This document shows positions 17,948 to 27,764 of a stretch of 64,000 bases of DNA, in pieces. How positions within the stretch are numbered: the stretch's first letter is position 1; every line of letters begins with the position of its first letter. Source of the stretch: an uncultured Flavobacteriaceae bacterium. Its GTDB lineage: Bacteria; Bacteroidota; Bacteroidia; Flavobacteriales; Flavobacteriaceae. Made by a program: the position numbers and the translations under genes. The stretch is from NCBI GenBank assembly GCA_947501845.1, contig CANMXP010000013.1, positions 82,796-146,795 on the forward strand, in the 5' to 3' direction. A model generated the notes under the pieces. That model ran no database searches. It was not told the DNA's origin and saw only the letters and a list, made by a program, of their open reading frames with translations.

Positions 17948-19951
17948 CTATACTTTTGTTAATACTATCTGTTCATTTTCTTTTTCTATTATTTGCTTAA
18001 AGTATTCTTTTAGAGCATCATAATATATAGGAGAAATAATTGATTGATTAATTTGCAATTCAATTAAAAAATGTATCATATTATTTGAATGGGACACATT
18101 ATATTTAAAAACTCCTAAATTATCTGGCATGACAAATGCCGCTTTCTCTGGGGCAGACTCCACTTTATACCCATCAGGTATTTTTATTACAATTTGATAT
18201 CTGGTGGCAGCAGGATATCCAAAATCGACTGGAAATTCTCGATTTTCTAATTTAAAAGGGTTTTCTGTAGTCTTTAAAAAGAACATAGGTGAAAAATATA
18301 TTTTATCGCCTATAATATCTGCCTGACTCTCTTTATTAAATTTATAAGATTCTATGGCTGGTTTAGATAAATCATTTTTGTTTTTCACCTGAAAATCAGA
18401 AATTTCCATACCGTTGTATTTATTTTCTAACTTTTCTAAAAAATCCTCCTCATCAGCTTTATTATATTTTTGTCTGTATGATAATGCCATATGATTGGTT
18501 TTTATACTCCTAAAACTTCCTTCAATAGCACCTTCTTCGTTTAAATTAACCATCAAGGAAATATTGTTTTTTGATTTCTGTTTTGGATATAAATCGACCA
18601 ATGTAGAGCCTCCCTTTTCTGCAATAACCCGTCCTTGCCAATTCAATGTTCTAAATGGCAAAACATTTGGAGTACTATACGCACTGGTAGCATCTAACAG
18701 CATATTTCCTTCAGGGAATTTAACATAGCTAACAACATAGTTGTAACCTTCTCTTGTTGGGAACAACGGAATTCCATTTTGTCTTGTACTTACCAAAACT
18801 GGATACGCAGTTAAACCTGCATACTTTAACATAGAGGTTAACATTAAATTTATCTCTGCAACATTTCCCACATGTTCCTTAAATGCTTTTTTAACACCTA
18901 CATTGGTATACTTGCCATAGCCTCCATTCCATTTCACCTTAGATTTAACAAAATTAAAAATTAAAGCTGTACGTTTCACAGGATCTGATATAGAACCAAT
19001 CATAGCATCTATTTCATCTTTAAAATAGCTTGTTTTATGTAATTCTTCCCCAAAATAGGAGCTTTTATAAATGGTTTTAACAACGTCTTCCCAAGTTGTT
19101 GAATAATACTTAATTGTTGACCGCGGAAATTTAGTATAAGATAGTTCGTACTTCATGGCCGATCTATAATTATTTATACTATTTACATAAGGTTCCTCTT
19201 TTAAAGCTGGTACGTTTGTAAGATCATATGACGATATATTCTTAGTGAAATCTACATCTGAGGAATGGAATGATGTAGAAACAGAACCATTAGTAGATCT
19301 AGTCTTACTATTAAAAGTAATTTTGTCCCCTCTGGTTTCTATTTTAGGAATTACTGATAAAAACCCTTTAGTACTCGTTTTAAAAACAAAATATTCTGGT
19401 GCTTCAAATACAGCTTCTAATTTTTTTACTGGAATATCATACTGAAAATCAAAATCATCAACATTAGAGTAGAAAGGAGACATGATCTTATATCTAAACT
19501 CAACCACACAACCTTCTTTAATATTTGGCATGGTAAATTTTGTTTCATTAAAATATTTAGATCTTTCGGATTTAAAAATGCCTTCTTTAGTTAGCTTCGT
19601 GTCTTCTATTTTTCCTTCAACCAAATTATAGGTATAGGCTTTAATATTGCTTACATCTTCTTTATCGCTTCCATTTTTATATAGGCTTACTTGTTCTGTT
19701 GCATAACCAAAGCCTTCTTGGTTATATATTTTTATGCGCTCATGTATATCTGTTACCAAACGGAAGCCTTCATTTTGTATATATTCAAAAAAAGTTCTTC
19801 TATACTTATATAAATACGTGGCACCTGCAGAGGAGTCTAATGGATTAAATTTTTCTTGCAGTTCTTCTTTAGAGATTTTCCCAAATTTATAATCTTGAGC
19901 AAATGTTGTTATGGTAAAGCATAAGCTAAACAAAATCGCTATGGTTTTCAT
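17948..19951 (-). CDS. DUF3857 / transglutaminase-like secreted protein, probably catalytically dead
   Basis: A signal peptide (MKTIAILFSLCFTITTFAQ) starts at the ATG at 19951; a frame from TTG at 19966 is longer but adds only a short charged lead. The N-terminal half matches the DUF3857 fold (VVEFRYKIMSPFY), the centre the transglutaminase core (FVKSKVKWNGGYGKYTNVGVKKAF). Where active enzymes and the upstream paralogue have GDC, this protein reads GNVAEINLML, so the nucleophilic cysteine is replaced. It probably acts by binding rather than catalysis. It follows its paralogue by 16 bases. Confidence 0.82.
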   Translation of the reverse strand: MKTIAILFSLCFTITTFAQDYKFGKISKEELQEKFNPLDSSAGATYLYKYRRTFFEYIQNEGFRLVTDIHERIKIYNQEGFGYATEQVSLYKNGSDKEDVSNIKAYTYNLVEGKIEDTKLTKEGIFKSERSKYFNETKFTMPNIKEGCVVEFRYKIMSPFYSNVDDFDFQYDIPVKKLEAVFEAPEYFVFKTSTKGFLSVIPKIETRGDKITFNSKTRSTNGSVSTSFHSSDVDFTKNISSYDLTNVPALKEEPYVNSINNYRSAMKYELSYTKFPRSTIKYYSTTWEDVVKTIYKSSYFGEELHKTSYFKDEIDAMIGSISDPVKRTALIFNFVKSKVKWNGGYGKYTNVGVKKAFKEHVGNVAEINLMLTSMLKYAGLTAYPVLVSTRQNGIPLFPTREGYNYVVSYVKFPEGNMLLDATSAYSTPNVLPFRTLNWQGRVIAEKGGSTLVDLYPKQKSKNNISLMVNLNEEGAIEGSFRSIKTNHMALSYRQKYNKADEEDFLEKLENKYNGMEISDFQVKNKNDLSKPAIESYKFNKESQADIIGDKIYFSPMFFLKTTENPFKLENREFPVDFGYPAATRYQIVIKIPDGYKVESAPEKAAFVMPDNLGVFKYNVSHSNNMIHFLIELQINQSIISPIYYDALKEYFKQIIEKENEQIVLTKV

Positions 19952-19967
19952 TTTGTTATTTTTCAAT

Positions 19968-21881
19968 TTATTCTTTTTTAATTAATGCCACTTTTGCATT
20001 GTCTTGTTTATTTACTTCTTTATAAAAGGTTCTAAAAGCATCGTAATCTTCTTTGGGAAATTCACCATCTTTTATCACAAATTCTCTTTTGTATATAAGT
20101 GTATTTTTATTTTTTACAATTACCTCAGCTTTATAGCTACCAAATTTATTTTCAATGATTTTATTATTAGGTTTAGACTCTACTTTATAATCTTGAGGTA
20201 ATGTAATTTTAACTTCATCGACATCTGTAAAGCCTCTTTTTATTTTAAGAGGATGTTTTCTATTTCTGTAACGATCTGGTATATCTGTATTTCTATTTAA
20301 AGCATTTAACGTGAGTAACATTCTATCCCCTATTTTTTTAGAGTAATTGCTTGCCTCAAAGCTAACATCTTCAACAAACTCGACTACTTCTTTGTTGTTT
20401 GTAATATGCATACTATTGATTTTGATAGTATTGATATATCTCCAGCGCTTTTTATAATGTTTATCAAGATCTCTTTCTGTCTCAGTTTCTAACCAATATT
20501 TATCATCATATTGGATGCCTTTGGAAGCAACATTTACATGAGCCTTAATAGCACCTTCGTTTGAAATTGTATAATTCCCTTTAATCCGTTGAATACTCTC
20601 TTCCGTTTTGTATTTTTTTGTGTGTTTGATTTCACCACCTTCTGGGGTTATAACCAGAACGTCTCTATCGTCTGTAAAATCGCCTATAAAACCAAAGGGC
20701 AACTTCTGGCTGGTACACTCTAACCAGATGTCTTCTTTATTTTCTTGAGGGATATTAAGAATGACATGATTACCTTGCATCGCTGCGAAATCTTTCTCTA
20801 AACTTCTTTGAGAACTCCCTGCATACACGACGGTATAATTTGACTTAACCCCTGCTGCTTTTAAGAGAGACATGGTATAATTTGTTAAAGCTTTACAATC
20901 TCCATAGCCCAGTTTATCCACTTCAGAAGCATTAAAAGGTTTCCAGCCCCCAATACCCACTTGCACACTTATGTAGCGTGTTTTGTCTTGTACATATTGG
21001 TAGATTTTCTTTGCTTTTGCGACATCATCTGGTTCATCTTTCACCAGATCTTGAATCATACTAACGGTACCCGCAGGCAAATCGTAAGTATCTTTTATCA
21101 AATCATGATACATCCATTTTCCAAAATCGTTCCAGTTTTCTACCTGTGTATGTACACCTTCTAATGCAAATTGTTTTGAAGCCACCAATATTTTAGGAGA
21201 CATATTAGCAGATCCTGGGCTATACGCCTCAGGTTTTACAGCTGGAATATTTTTTACTTTGTATGTGATTTTCCCTGGAAGTGTTTCTTTTTCTAAATCT
21301 AAAATTTCAAAATTCTTTTCTTTAGTTCTAATAGTTATATCTTCTGGAAACTCTATGGTATAGGTACTTTTCTCTACACTTAAAAAATAACCGTTTACTG
21401 GCATAAAAGGTCTAATAAATGCCGTATTATTATTCACGACTTCACTAGTAAACTCAATGGTATAAGGATATTTAATTGGTGTATAATCTAAATATTTAAC
21501 TCTAGAATCAGAATATAATGTACCTCCATCTACAGCACTCACATCTTTAAAATCGTTCTTCTTTATTTTTTTAATTTCTTTACCAAAATTATCAAAAACC
21601 AAAACTTCTAAACTTTTAATTTTCAAATTATTATCATAATGCACGTAGGCATTAACATCGTCATCTCCTTTTTTGTTTAATACCGTAATGATTTTTTTAT
21701 TGGTGATGTACATTTCGCTTGAAGACCTTAACACAATATGCACATCGCTAGATCGAATAACAGCATTGGCTTTTTCTTTAAGATTCGTTGGAATTGTAAT
21801 ACTTGTATATAAATTTTCTTGAGAAGTAATAGATAAAGTTATGAGCAAAATTAAAACACTCACAATTTTTTTAATAATCAT
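19968..21881 (-). CDS. DUF3857 and transglutaminase-core secreted protein
   Basis: 637 residues with a signal peptide (ending SITSQ). DUF3857 occupies roughly residues 50-230 and a transglutaminase-like core follows (about 270-380). The core keeps the cysteine in GYGDCKALTNYTMSLLKAAG and an aspartate in DIWLECTSQKLPFG, with the histidine in GNHVIL, so a papain-like triad is plausible. Substrates of these Bacteroidota-typical proteins are not known. It is paired with an inactive-looking paralogue downstream, a common arrangement suggesting a heteromeric pair. Confidence 0.85.
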   Translation of the reverse strand: MIIKKIVSVLILLITLSITSQENLYTSITIPTNLKEKANAVIRSSDVHIVLRSSSEMYITNKKIITVLNKKGDDDVNAYVHYDNNLKIKSLEVLVFDNFGKEIKKIKKNDFKDVSAVDGGTLYSDSRVKYLDYTPIKYPYTIEFTSEVVNNNTAFIRPFMPVNGYFLSVEKSTYTIEFPEDITIRTKEKNFEILDLEKETLPGKITYKVKNIPAVKPEAYSPGSANMSPKILVASKQFALEGVHTQVENWNDFGKWMYHDLIKDTYDLPAGTVSMIQDLVKDEPDDVAKAKKIYQYVQDKTRYISVQVGIGGWKPFNASEVDKLGYGDCKALTNYTMSLLKAAGVKSNYTVVYAGSSQRSLEKDFAAMQGNHVILNIPQENKEDIWLECTSQKLPFGFIGDFTDDRDVLVITPEGGEIKHTKKYKTEESIQRIKGNYTISNEGAIKAHVNVASKGIQYDDKYWLETETERDLDKHYKKRWRYINTIKINSMHITNNKEVVEFVEDVSFEASNYSKKIGDRMLLTLNALNRNTDIPDRYRNRKHPLKIKRGFTDVDEVKITLPQDYKVESKPNNKIIENKFGSYKAEVIVKNKNTLIYKREFVIKDGEFPKEDYDAFRTFYKEVNKQDNAKVALIKKE

Positions 21882-21950
21882 ATATTAAAAGTTTTAAACG
21901 TTGAAGGTATTTGTATAATATTGATTATTATATGAGAAAAATCAGTTTCA

Positions 21951-22472
21951 TTAAATATTTTTAGTACGACAAATTAAAAATCGTACAGCCAATATAAGAA
22001 AAGATGGGATAAAAATATATTTAAACTCGCTAAATAGCACGCGCATTCCCCATTCTGAAAAAAATGCTTCTACTCCAATTGGTGATACTTGTACGCCTCG
22101 AAACGGGAAGAAAAAACGACTATTATCAAATGGAATCAAAAAACCAACACCTTCACCTCCAGATGTCATAGCATCTAAAAGGCCATGCGAGAGTGTGGAT
22201 AAAAAAATAACTAGAAACCAGACGCCTTTATTTTTTCTACCTAAGGTCATCATTAAAATAAAAGCCCATACAACTGAAAATAGTATAGAATGTGAAAACC
22301 CTCGGTGCCCCATAGGATGTGCGTAAGGAATACCAAATTTAAAACCTATAACATCAAAATCTGGCAGTATTGTTGATAATACAGCTAATATTATTAACCA
22401 TTTTGCATGGTGCTTATCAATGACTTTTGCTAATGTAAAACCAACTATACCATGTCCAAATACTGATGCCAT
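21951..22472 (-). CDS. membrane-bound metal-dependent hydrolase, YdjM/DUF457 family
   Basis: A 173-residue protein with about four membrane helices. Conserved polar residues sit at helix ends: HGIVGFT, DFDVIGF, HRGFSHS and HGLLDAMTSGGEG, the pattern used to define this family of putative membrane hydrolases. The substrate is unknown. Its ATG shares one base with the dtd stop codon (TAATG), so translation is coupled to dtd. Confidence 0.85.
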   Translation of the reverse strand: MASVFGHGIVGFTLAKVIDKHHAKWLIILAVLSTILPDFDVIGFKFGIPYAHPMGHRGFSHSILFSVVWAFILMMTLGRKNKGVWFLVIFLSTLSHGLLDAMTSGGEGVGFLIPFDNSRFFFPFRGVQVSPIGVEAFFSEWGMRVLFSEFKYIFIPSFLILAVRFLICRTKNI

Positions 22473-22924
22473 TATGTTTTGTTTTTTGAATCGATAATGA
22501 TAGTAACTGGCCCGTCGTTGATCAACGCAACTTTCATATCGGCACCAAATTCTCCAGTCTGCACATTTTTCCCTAAGCTAGCCTCTAATTGTTTTATAAA
22601 GCTTTCATAAAGCGGTATGGCTACATCAGGTTTTGCAGCCTTAATATAGCTAGGCCTATTTCCTTTTTTTGTAGAAGCATGCAAAGTGAATTGACTAACT
22701 ACAATAGCATCACCTTTAACATCCAACAAAGAACGGTTCATTATATTATTTTCATCCCCAAAAACACGAAGATTCGCAATTTTATTAATTAACCATTTAA
22801 TATCTTCCTGGGTGTCTTCATTAACAATCCCCAAAAGAATTAAAAGTCCATGCGAAATGGATGCTACTTGCTCGCCATTAATGGTTACACTTGCTTCTGA
22901 AACTCTTTGAATAACTACTTTCAT
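22472..22924 (-). CDS. dtd: D-aminoacyl-tRNA deacylase
   Basis: 150 residues, the normal size. It removes D-amino acids (and glycine from tRNA-Ala) from charged tRNAs. The two active-site motifs are visible: SQFTLHAST (SQFTL-type, residues about 78-86) and a C-terminal NDGPVTI segment (Gly-cisPro-type, here GP-VT). A short GC-rich dispersed repeat lies directly before its start codon. Confidence 0.95.
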   Translation of the reverse strand: MKVVIQRVSEASVTINGEQVASISHGLLILLGIVNEDTQEDIKWLINKIANLRVFGDENNIMNRSLLDVKGDAIVVSQFTLHASTKKGNRPSYIKAAKPDVAIPLYESFIKQLEASLGKNVQTGEFGADMKVALINDGPVTIIIDSKNKT

Positions 22925-22955
22925 TCCCCTAAATCCCCAAAGGGGGCTTTTTTAT
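22925..22955. repeat. dispersed CCCC...GGGG repeat before dtd
   Basis: cccctaaatccccaaaggggg followed by a T-run forms a small GC hairpin in an AT-rich genome, of the same kind as the copies at 48.05, 48.19 and 50.49 kb. Read on the plus strand it looks like a terminator, but no plus-strand gene precedes it. Confidence 0.5.
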
Positions 22956-23005
22956 CGTTGATTAAAACTAATCACTATACTACTTACTGTACTGCAAACT
23001 AATCA

Positions 23006-23953
23006 CTAACCATCCCAATTATCAGTTCTGTAATGTTCATCTTCACCTTCAATAATTTGTAAATAACTTCGGTATCTCGAAAATGCGATCTCATCATTAT
23101 CCAATGCTTTTTTAACAGCACATTTAGGTTCTTGAATATGTAGGCAGTTATTAAACTTACAGTCTTGTTTTAATTTAAATATTTCTGGAAAGTAATCACC
23201 AACTTCTTCTTTATCCATATCAACCACTCCAAACCCTTTAATACCAGGGGTATCAATAATTTTTGCTCCAAAACTTAAATCGAACATTTCTGCAAAGGTT
23301 GTTGTATGCTGGCCTTGCATGTGTTGTGACGAAATTTCTTTTGTCTTGATATTTAAAGTAGGTTCTATAGCATTTACAAGTGTAGACTTACCAACCCCAG
23401 AATGCCCAGAAAACATACTAATCTTATCACGCATTAAACTTTTTACCTTATCTACATTTTTGCCTGTTTTTGCAGAAACACCTATACATTCATACCCTAT
23501 TTTTCTATAAGTATGTGCCAGGTATTTAACTTCTAAGAGGGTTTCGTCATCATAAGTGTCTACTTTATTAAACAATAATACTGTTTTTATAGAGTATGCA
23601 TTGGCTGTTACTAAAAACCGATCGATAAAACTGGTTAACGTGGGTGGATTATTAATCGTAATCATTAAAAAAACCTGATCTAAATTAGCCGCAATAATAT
23701 GAGTTTGTTTAGATAAATTAACCGATTTTCTAACAATGTAATTTGTTCTATCATGAATCTTATGTATGATACCTGATTCCTGATTATTGTTGGTTTCAAG
23801 TTCAAAATCCACCATATCTCCAACTGCAATAGGGTTTGTACTTTTAATACCTTTTATACGGAATTTGCCCTTTATACGGCATTCGTAAATATGGCCTAAA
23901 TCGGTTTTAACCGTGTACCAACTTCCAGTAGATTTATAAACGAGTCCTGTCAT
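23006..23953 (-). CDS. rsgA: ribosome small-subunit-dependent GTPase A
   Basis: A 315-residue circularly permuted GTPase for late 30S maturation. Order seen: OB-fold N-terminus, then G4 (FNKVD), G5 (SAKTGKN), G1 (GHSGVGKST) and G3 (DTPGIKG), followed by a zinc knuckle with Cys residues in CKFNNCLHIQEPKC. A TAnnTTTG box (TACTTTTG, 23968-23961) ends only 7 bases before the ATG, so the mRNA may be leaderless or nearly so. Confidence 0.96.
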   Translation of the reverse strand: MTGLVYKSTGSWYTVKTDLGHIYECRIKGKFRIKGIKSTNPIAVGDMVDFELETNNNQESGIIHKIHDRTNYIVRKSVNLSKQTHIIAANLDQVFLMITINNPPTLTSFIDRFLVTANAYSIKTVLLFNKVDTYDDETLLEVKYLAHTYRKIGYECIGVSAKTGKNVDKVKSLMRDKISMFSGHSGVGKSTLVNAIEPTLNIKTKEISSQHMQGQHTTTFAEMFDLSFGAKIIDTPGIKGFGVVDMDKEEVGDYFPEIFKLKQDCKFNNCLHIQEPKCAVKKALDNDEIAFSRYRSYLQIIEGEDEHYRTDNWDG

Positions 23954-24047
23954 ATTTTTTCAAAAGTAAAGCTAAAAAAAATTTTTTTTGGCATAGATAT
24001 TGTTTAAACTTGTCATTATTAATTTTTAACCATTAAAAAACCAACAC

Positions 24048-24497
24048 ATGAAAAAATTACTTATTATTTTTACTATTGCTTTATTTTCTTTTATTGATGG
24101 TAACGCCCAAGTTCAATACAAAGTTATTACTAGTGTAGAATCTATTGTTCCTAATGGATTAGGACGTTCTAGAATTATCAGTGCTAACGAAGAAAAAGAT
24201 TACAAAGAATACACTAGTACACAAACTGAAGAGGATAACACACGTAACAAATCGAAACGTGGAGATATTAGAGTAAAGGGTTTTGACGAAACAAAACTAT
24301 TAAACTTTTATAACCTAGGAGGTATCCGTTTTCAAAACATTGCCGCTAATGATGCTTTAATTACTTCAAAAATCAATACGATGATAGAAGAAGGCTGGGA
24401 GTTGGCTTTTGTTACTAGTGCAGTTGAAAGTAAAGGAGGTAAAGACGATAAGCAAGGTATTTTTATAACACGCTATATTTTTAAAAGAAATAAATAA
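24048..24497 (+). CDS. small secreted protein of unknown function
   Basis: 149 residues with a clean signal peptide (MKKLLIIFTIALFSFIDGNAQ). The mature part is polar, with a charged middle (about residues 45-75: Glu, Lys, Thr, Arg rich) and a C-terminal beta/alpha segment (INTMIEEGWELAFVTSAVES, then GIFITRYIFKR) that resembles the end of small Bacteroidota proteins of the DUF4177 type, in which GWELV is a recurring motif. That match is tentative. Monocistronic with its own terminator. Confidence 0.7.
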   Translation: MKKLLIIFTIALFSFIDGNAQVQYKVITSVESIVPNGLGRSRIISANEEKDYKEYTSTQTEEDNTRNKSKRGDIRVKGFDETKLLNFYNLGGIRFQNIAANDALITSKINTMIEEGWELAFVTSAVESKGGKDDKQGIFITRYIFKRNK

Positions 24498-24524
24498 TTT
24501 GTATTTATTATTTTGAATAGAAAC

Positions 24525-24556
24525 AAAAAGCCTCGCTAATGCGAGGCTTTTTTATT
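24525..24556. terminator. bidirectional terminator
   Basis: A perfect 12-bp stem (aaaaagcctcgc, 24525-24536, with gcgaggcttttt, 24541-24552) and a 4-base loop. It ends the small secreted protein gene on the plus strand and the aromatic operon on the minus strand. Confidence 0.92.
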
Positions 24557-24569
24557 ATAAAGCTTATTA

Positions 24570-25652
24570 TTAGCCATTAATAATCTTCTCTTGATGATTG
24601 ATAGACTCTTGGTGAATTGCTTTAAACATTCTTAATATAAACTCTTCACTAAGTCCGTGCTCTTCCCCTTCTAGAACCATTTTTCCTAAAATCTCGTTCC
24701 AACGTTTAGATTGCAATACAGCAACATTTTTTTTCTTTTTAAGAGCACCTATACCATCTGCCGCTACCATACGTTTTCCTAACAAATTAATAATATCATT
24801 ATCAACAACATCAATTTGTGCTCTTAAATTATTTAAAGCATTGTTATATTCTTCTTCAGCATCAGTCTCTTTTCTAATCTTAAGATCTTTCATAATTTGC
24901 ACTAAAGTACTTGGTGTAACTTGCTGTGCAGCATCACTCCATGCATTTTCAGGATCGTGATGTGTTTCAACCATAAGCCCATCATAATTTAAATCTAAAG
25001 CTGTTTGCGAAACATCAAAGATCATCTCTCTATTACCTGTAATATGAGAAGGATCTAGAATTAAAGGAATATCTGGAAATTTATTTTGAAATTCGATAGC
25101 TAATTGCCATTCTGGAATGTTTCTGTATTTGGTTTTTTGATACGTTGAAAACCCTCTATGTATGGCTCCAATGTTCTTAACACCAGCTTTGTATATACGC
25201 TCTATACCTCCTAGCCATAAAGATAAATCTGGATTTACTGGATTCTTTATCAGCACAGGCTTATCTGTTCCTTCCAAAGCATCTGCAATTTCTTGCATAA
25301 TAAATGGACTCACTGTAGAACGTGCCCCAATCCATAATAAATCAACATCATGCTCTAAAGCCAATTTTACATGGGCAGCATTAGCTACTTCTGTACAGGT
25401 TTTCATACCCGTTTCTTCCTTTACTTTTTGTAGCCATTTTAAACCTAAAGCTCCAACACCTTCAAACATTCCTGGTCTTGTTCTTGGTTTCCAAATACCA
25501 GCTCTAAAATAGTTAGCATCTGTGTCTTTTAGCTCATGAGCTATTTTTAATACTTGCTCTTCTGTTTCAGCACTACAAGGTCCTGCAATAACCAAAGGAT
25601 GATCTAAATTTAATGCATCCAACCAGTTTCTCATTTCTTTTTTATTTTCCAT
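24570..25652 (-). CDS. bifunctional DAHP synthase / chorismate mutase
   Basis: 360 residues: a type I-beta 3-deoxy-7-phosphoheptulonate synthase domain (about 1-265, with GPCSAET, RAGIWKPRTRPGMFEG and DPSHITG) and a C-terminal AroQ chorismate mutase domain (about 275-360, with LRAQIDVVDNDIINLLGKRM). It catalyses the entry step of the shikimate pathway and the chorismate-to-prephenate step. In enzymes of this architecture the mutase domain also mediates feedback by prephenate/chorismate. It is the last gene of the pheA operon, 20 bases after tyrA. Confidence 0.95.
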   Translation of the reverse strand: MENKKEMRNWLDALNLDHPLVIAGPCSAETEEQVLKIAHELKDTDANYFRAGIWKPRTRPGMFEGVGALGLKWLQKVKEETGMKTCTEVANAAHVKLALEHDVDLLWIGARSTVSPFIMQEIADALEGTDKPVLIKNPVNPDLSLWLGGIERIYKAGVKNIGAIHRGFSTYQKTKYRNIPEWQLAIEFQNKFPDIPLILDPSHITGNREMIFDVSQTALDLNYDGLMVETHHDPENAWSDAAQQVTPSTLVQIMKDLKIRKETDAEEEYNNALNNLRAQIDVVDNDIINLLGKRMVAADGIGALKKKKNVAVLQSKRWNEILGKMVLEGEEHGLSEEFILRMFKAIHQESINHQEKIING

Positions 25653-25672
25653 GATTTTTAATATTTAGCTGC

Positions 25673-26524
25673 TTAAGCTATTCCGTTTAAAATTTGTTTT
25701 ATATGATTCGTATTTTTCATTTCATTATAAACTTCTTCAAAGTCACCTTTTTCCATAAGTTCTTTAAATTGTTTTAGGTTATTGATATACTCTTCTAAAG
25801 TTTCAATAACATTTTCTTTGTTTTGTTTAAAAATTGGGGTCCACATTTCTGGCGAACTCTTAGCCAAACGAACCGTAGAAGCAAATCCACTACCTGCCAT
25901 ATCAAAAATATCGCGTTCATTTTTTTCTTTTTCTATCACCGTTTTACCCAGCATAAAAGAGCTTATATGCGATAAATGCGACATATATGCTATATGTTTG
26001 TCGTGTGCTTCTGGATTCATATAACGAATGCGCATCCCTATATCTACAAAAAGTTTCAAGGCTTTTTCTTGAAGTTTAAATGCTGTTTTTTCAACTTCAC
26101 AAACAATATTAGTTTTGCCCTTAAATAAACCTGAAATTGCTGCACTAGGCCCCGAATGTTCAGTTCCGGCAATAGGATGCATGGCTAAAAAATTTCTACG
26201 TTTAGGATGGTTTTCAATAACCTTACATATGTCCACTTTAGTGGATCCTGCATCCACGACCAATCCTGAATCTGAAATCTTATCTAAAATAACTGGCAGT
26301 AACTTCACTGTAGCATCCACGGGAATAGATATAATGACTAAGTCGGCATTATCTATATCATCTAGTGTTGCTTTTTTATCAATTAAATTGAGTGACAGCG
26401 CTTCATCTAGCGTCGTTTGCTTTCTGCTAATTCCATGAATAACCACATCTGGATCATTCTTTTTTATATCTATAGCAAGGCTACCACCTATTAATCCAAC
26501 TCCTATAATATATATATTTTTCAT
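25673..26524 (-). CDS. tyrA: prephenate dehydrogenase
   Basis: 283 residues. The NAD(P)-binding loop GVGLIGGSLA is at residues 8-17, and the family motifs DAGSTK, HPIAGTEHSG and ERDIFDMAGSGF follow. It turns prephenate into 4-hydroxyphenylpyruvate for tyrosine. The short length means no fused chorismate mutase; that activity is on the neighbouring protein. A short repeat lies between it and the aminotransferase gene upstream. Confidence 0.93.
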   Translation of the reverse strand: MKNIYIIGVGLIGGSLAIDIKKNDPDVVIHGISRKQTTLDEALSLNLIDKKATLDDIDNADLVIISIPVDATVKLLPVILDKISDSGLVVDAGSTKVDICKVIENHPKRRNFLAMHPIAGTEHSGPSAAISGLFKGKTNIVCEVEKTAFKLQEKALKLFVDIGMRIRYMNPEAHDKHIAYMSHLSHISSFMLGKTVIEKEKNERDIFDMAGSGFASTVRLAKSSPEMWTPIFKQNKENVIETLEEYINNLKQFKELMEKGDFEEVYNEMKNTNHIKQILNGIA

Positions 26525-26525
26525 T

Positions 26526-26568
26526 CCCTTTTGTCTTCTTAAGACATCCTCCCTAAAGGAAGGGTTAT
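26526..26568. repeat. short imperfect GC-rich palindrome between aminotransferase and tyrA
   Basis: cttcttaagacatcctccctaa is followed by aggaaggg; the ccctcc/ggaggg-like arms resemble the dispersed repeats elsewhere in the window. It interrupts the aromatic operon without a T-run, so it is unlikely to stop transcription. Confidence 0.35.
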
Positions 26569-26618
26569 TATTTAATATTTATCTCTATTACTGTTTATCG
26601 ATTCTACAATCTGATCAC

Positions 26619-27764
26619 TTATTTAACTCTTCTTATAGCTTCTTCTAAAACCTCGTTTGATGCGCATAACGAAAATCGTATATACCCTTCTCCTTTACTT
26701 CCAAAGATGGTTCCAGGGGTAATGAATATATGATTGTTTTTAAGCACTAAATCTATATATGCTTCAGCTTTTTCAGAGGCTGGTAATTTAGCCCAAACAA
26801 AAAGCCCTGTTGCATTTTTATCGTATGTACAATTTAACGCGTCTGCTAATTCCCAAACCAAATCTCGGCGTTTTTTATAAACACTATTTAGAGTTACAAA
26901 CCACATATTAGAACATTTTAAAGCTTCAATGGCCCCTTTTTGAATGCCATAAAACATACCAGAATCCATGTTACTCTTCACCTTTAAAATATTGTTTATA
27001 TGCTTGCTATCCCCAACAACCATTCCCACACGCCATCCAGCCATATTAAATGTCTTACTTAACGAATTAAGCTCTAAACATACCTCTTTGGCTCCTTCTA
27101 CACTTAATATACTTTTTGGATCGTCATTCAATATAAAACTATACGGATTGTCATTAACAATTAAAATATCATGCCGCTTAGCAAAAGCCACCAATTCTTC
27201 AAACAAAGCCTCACTTGGTTTAGCCCCTGTTGGCATATGCGGGTAGTTTACCCACATCAATTTCACGTTAGTTAAATCTAGCTGTTCTAAAGCTTCAAAA
27301 TCTGGCAACCAATTATTTTTGGCATCTAATTCGTAAAAAACAGGTTTTGCGCCTACCAGCTTTGTAACAGATTGGTATGTTGGGTATCCTGGATTTGGAA
27401 TCAACACCCCATCACCTTCATTTAAATACGCCATCGAAATATGCATGATACCTTCCTTACTTCCCATGAGTGGTAAAACTTCTGTGGAAGCACTTAACGA
27501 TACCGAAAAATGTTCTTTATAAAATCCTGTTATAGCTTCTCTTAATTCAGGCAACCCCTGGTAGCTTTGGTATTTATGCGCATTAGGTGCCAAAAGCCCT
27601 TCTTTTATAGCTTCTACAACACGTTGTGGCGGCTGTAAATCTGGACTCCCAATACCTAAATTAATAATAGGTTTTCCACTGGTAATAAGGAAATTTACTT
27701 CTCTTAGTTTTTTTGAAAAGTAATATTCCTCTACTGTTTGTAATCTATTAGCAGCTTCAATCAT
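26619..27764 (-). CDS. PLP-dependent aminotransferase (class I/II), aromatic pathway
   Basis: 381 residues of fold type I. The PLP lysine is in LNSLSKTFNMAGWRVGM; NPGYPTY, and a substrate-contacting IRFSLC near the C-terminus are visible. It lies inside the phe/tyr operon, overlapping the end of pheA by 4 bases (ATGA), so its role is probably the last transamination to phenylalanine and tyrosine or of prephenate. Sequence alone does not separate it from aspartate or LL-DAP aminotransferases. Confidence 0.88.
   Translation of the reverse strand: MIEAANRLQTVEEYYFSKKLREVNFLITSGKPIINLGIGSPDLQPPQRVVEAIKEGLLAPNAHKYQSYQGLPELREAITGFYKEHFSVSLSASTEVLPLMGSKEGIMHISMAYLNEGDGVLIPNPGYPTYQSVTKLVGAKPVFYELDAKNNWLPDFEALEQLDLTNVKLMWVNYPHMPTGAKPSEALFEELVAFAKRHDILIVNDNPYSFILNDDPKSILSVEGAKEVCLELNSLSKTFNMAGWRVGMVVGDSKHINNILKVKSNMDSGMFYGIQKGAIEALKCSNMWFVTLNSVYKKRRDLVWELADALNCTYDKNATGLFVWAKLPASEKAEAYIDLVLKNNHIFITPGTIFGSKGEGYIRFSLCASNEVLEEAIRRVK

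Noticed and set aside
22925..22955. Rho-independent terminator on the plus strand before dtd
   Set aside because: No plus-strand gene precedes it; the same hairpin type occurs as a dispersed repeat elsewhere in the window.
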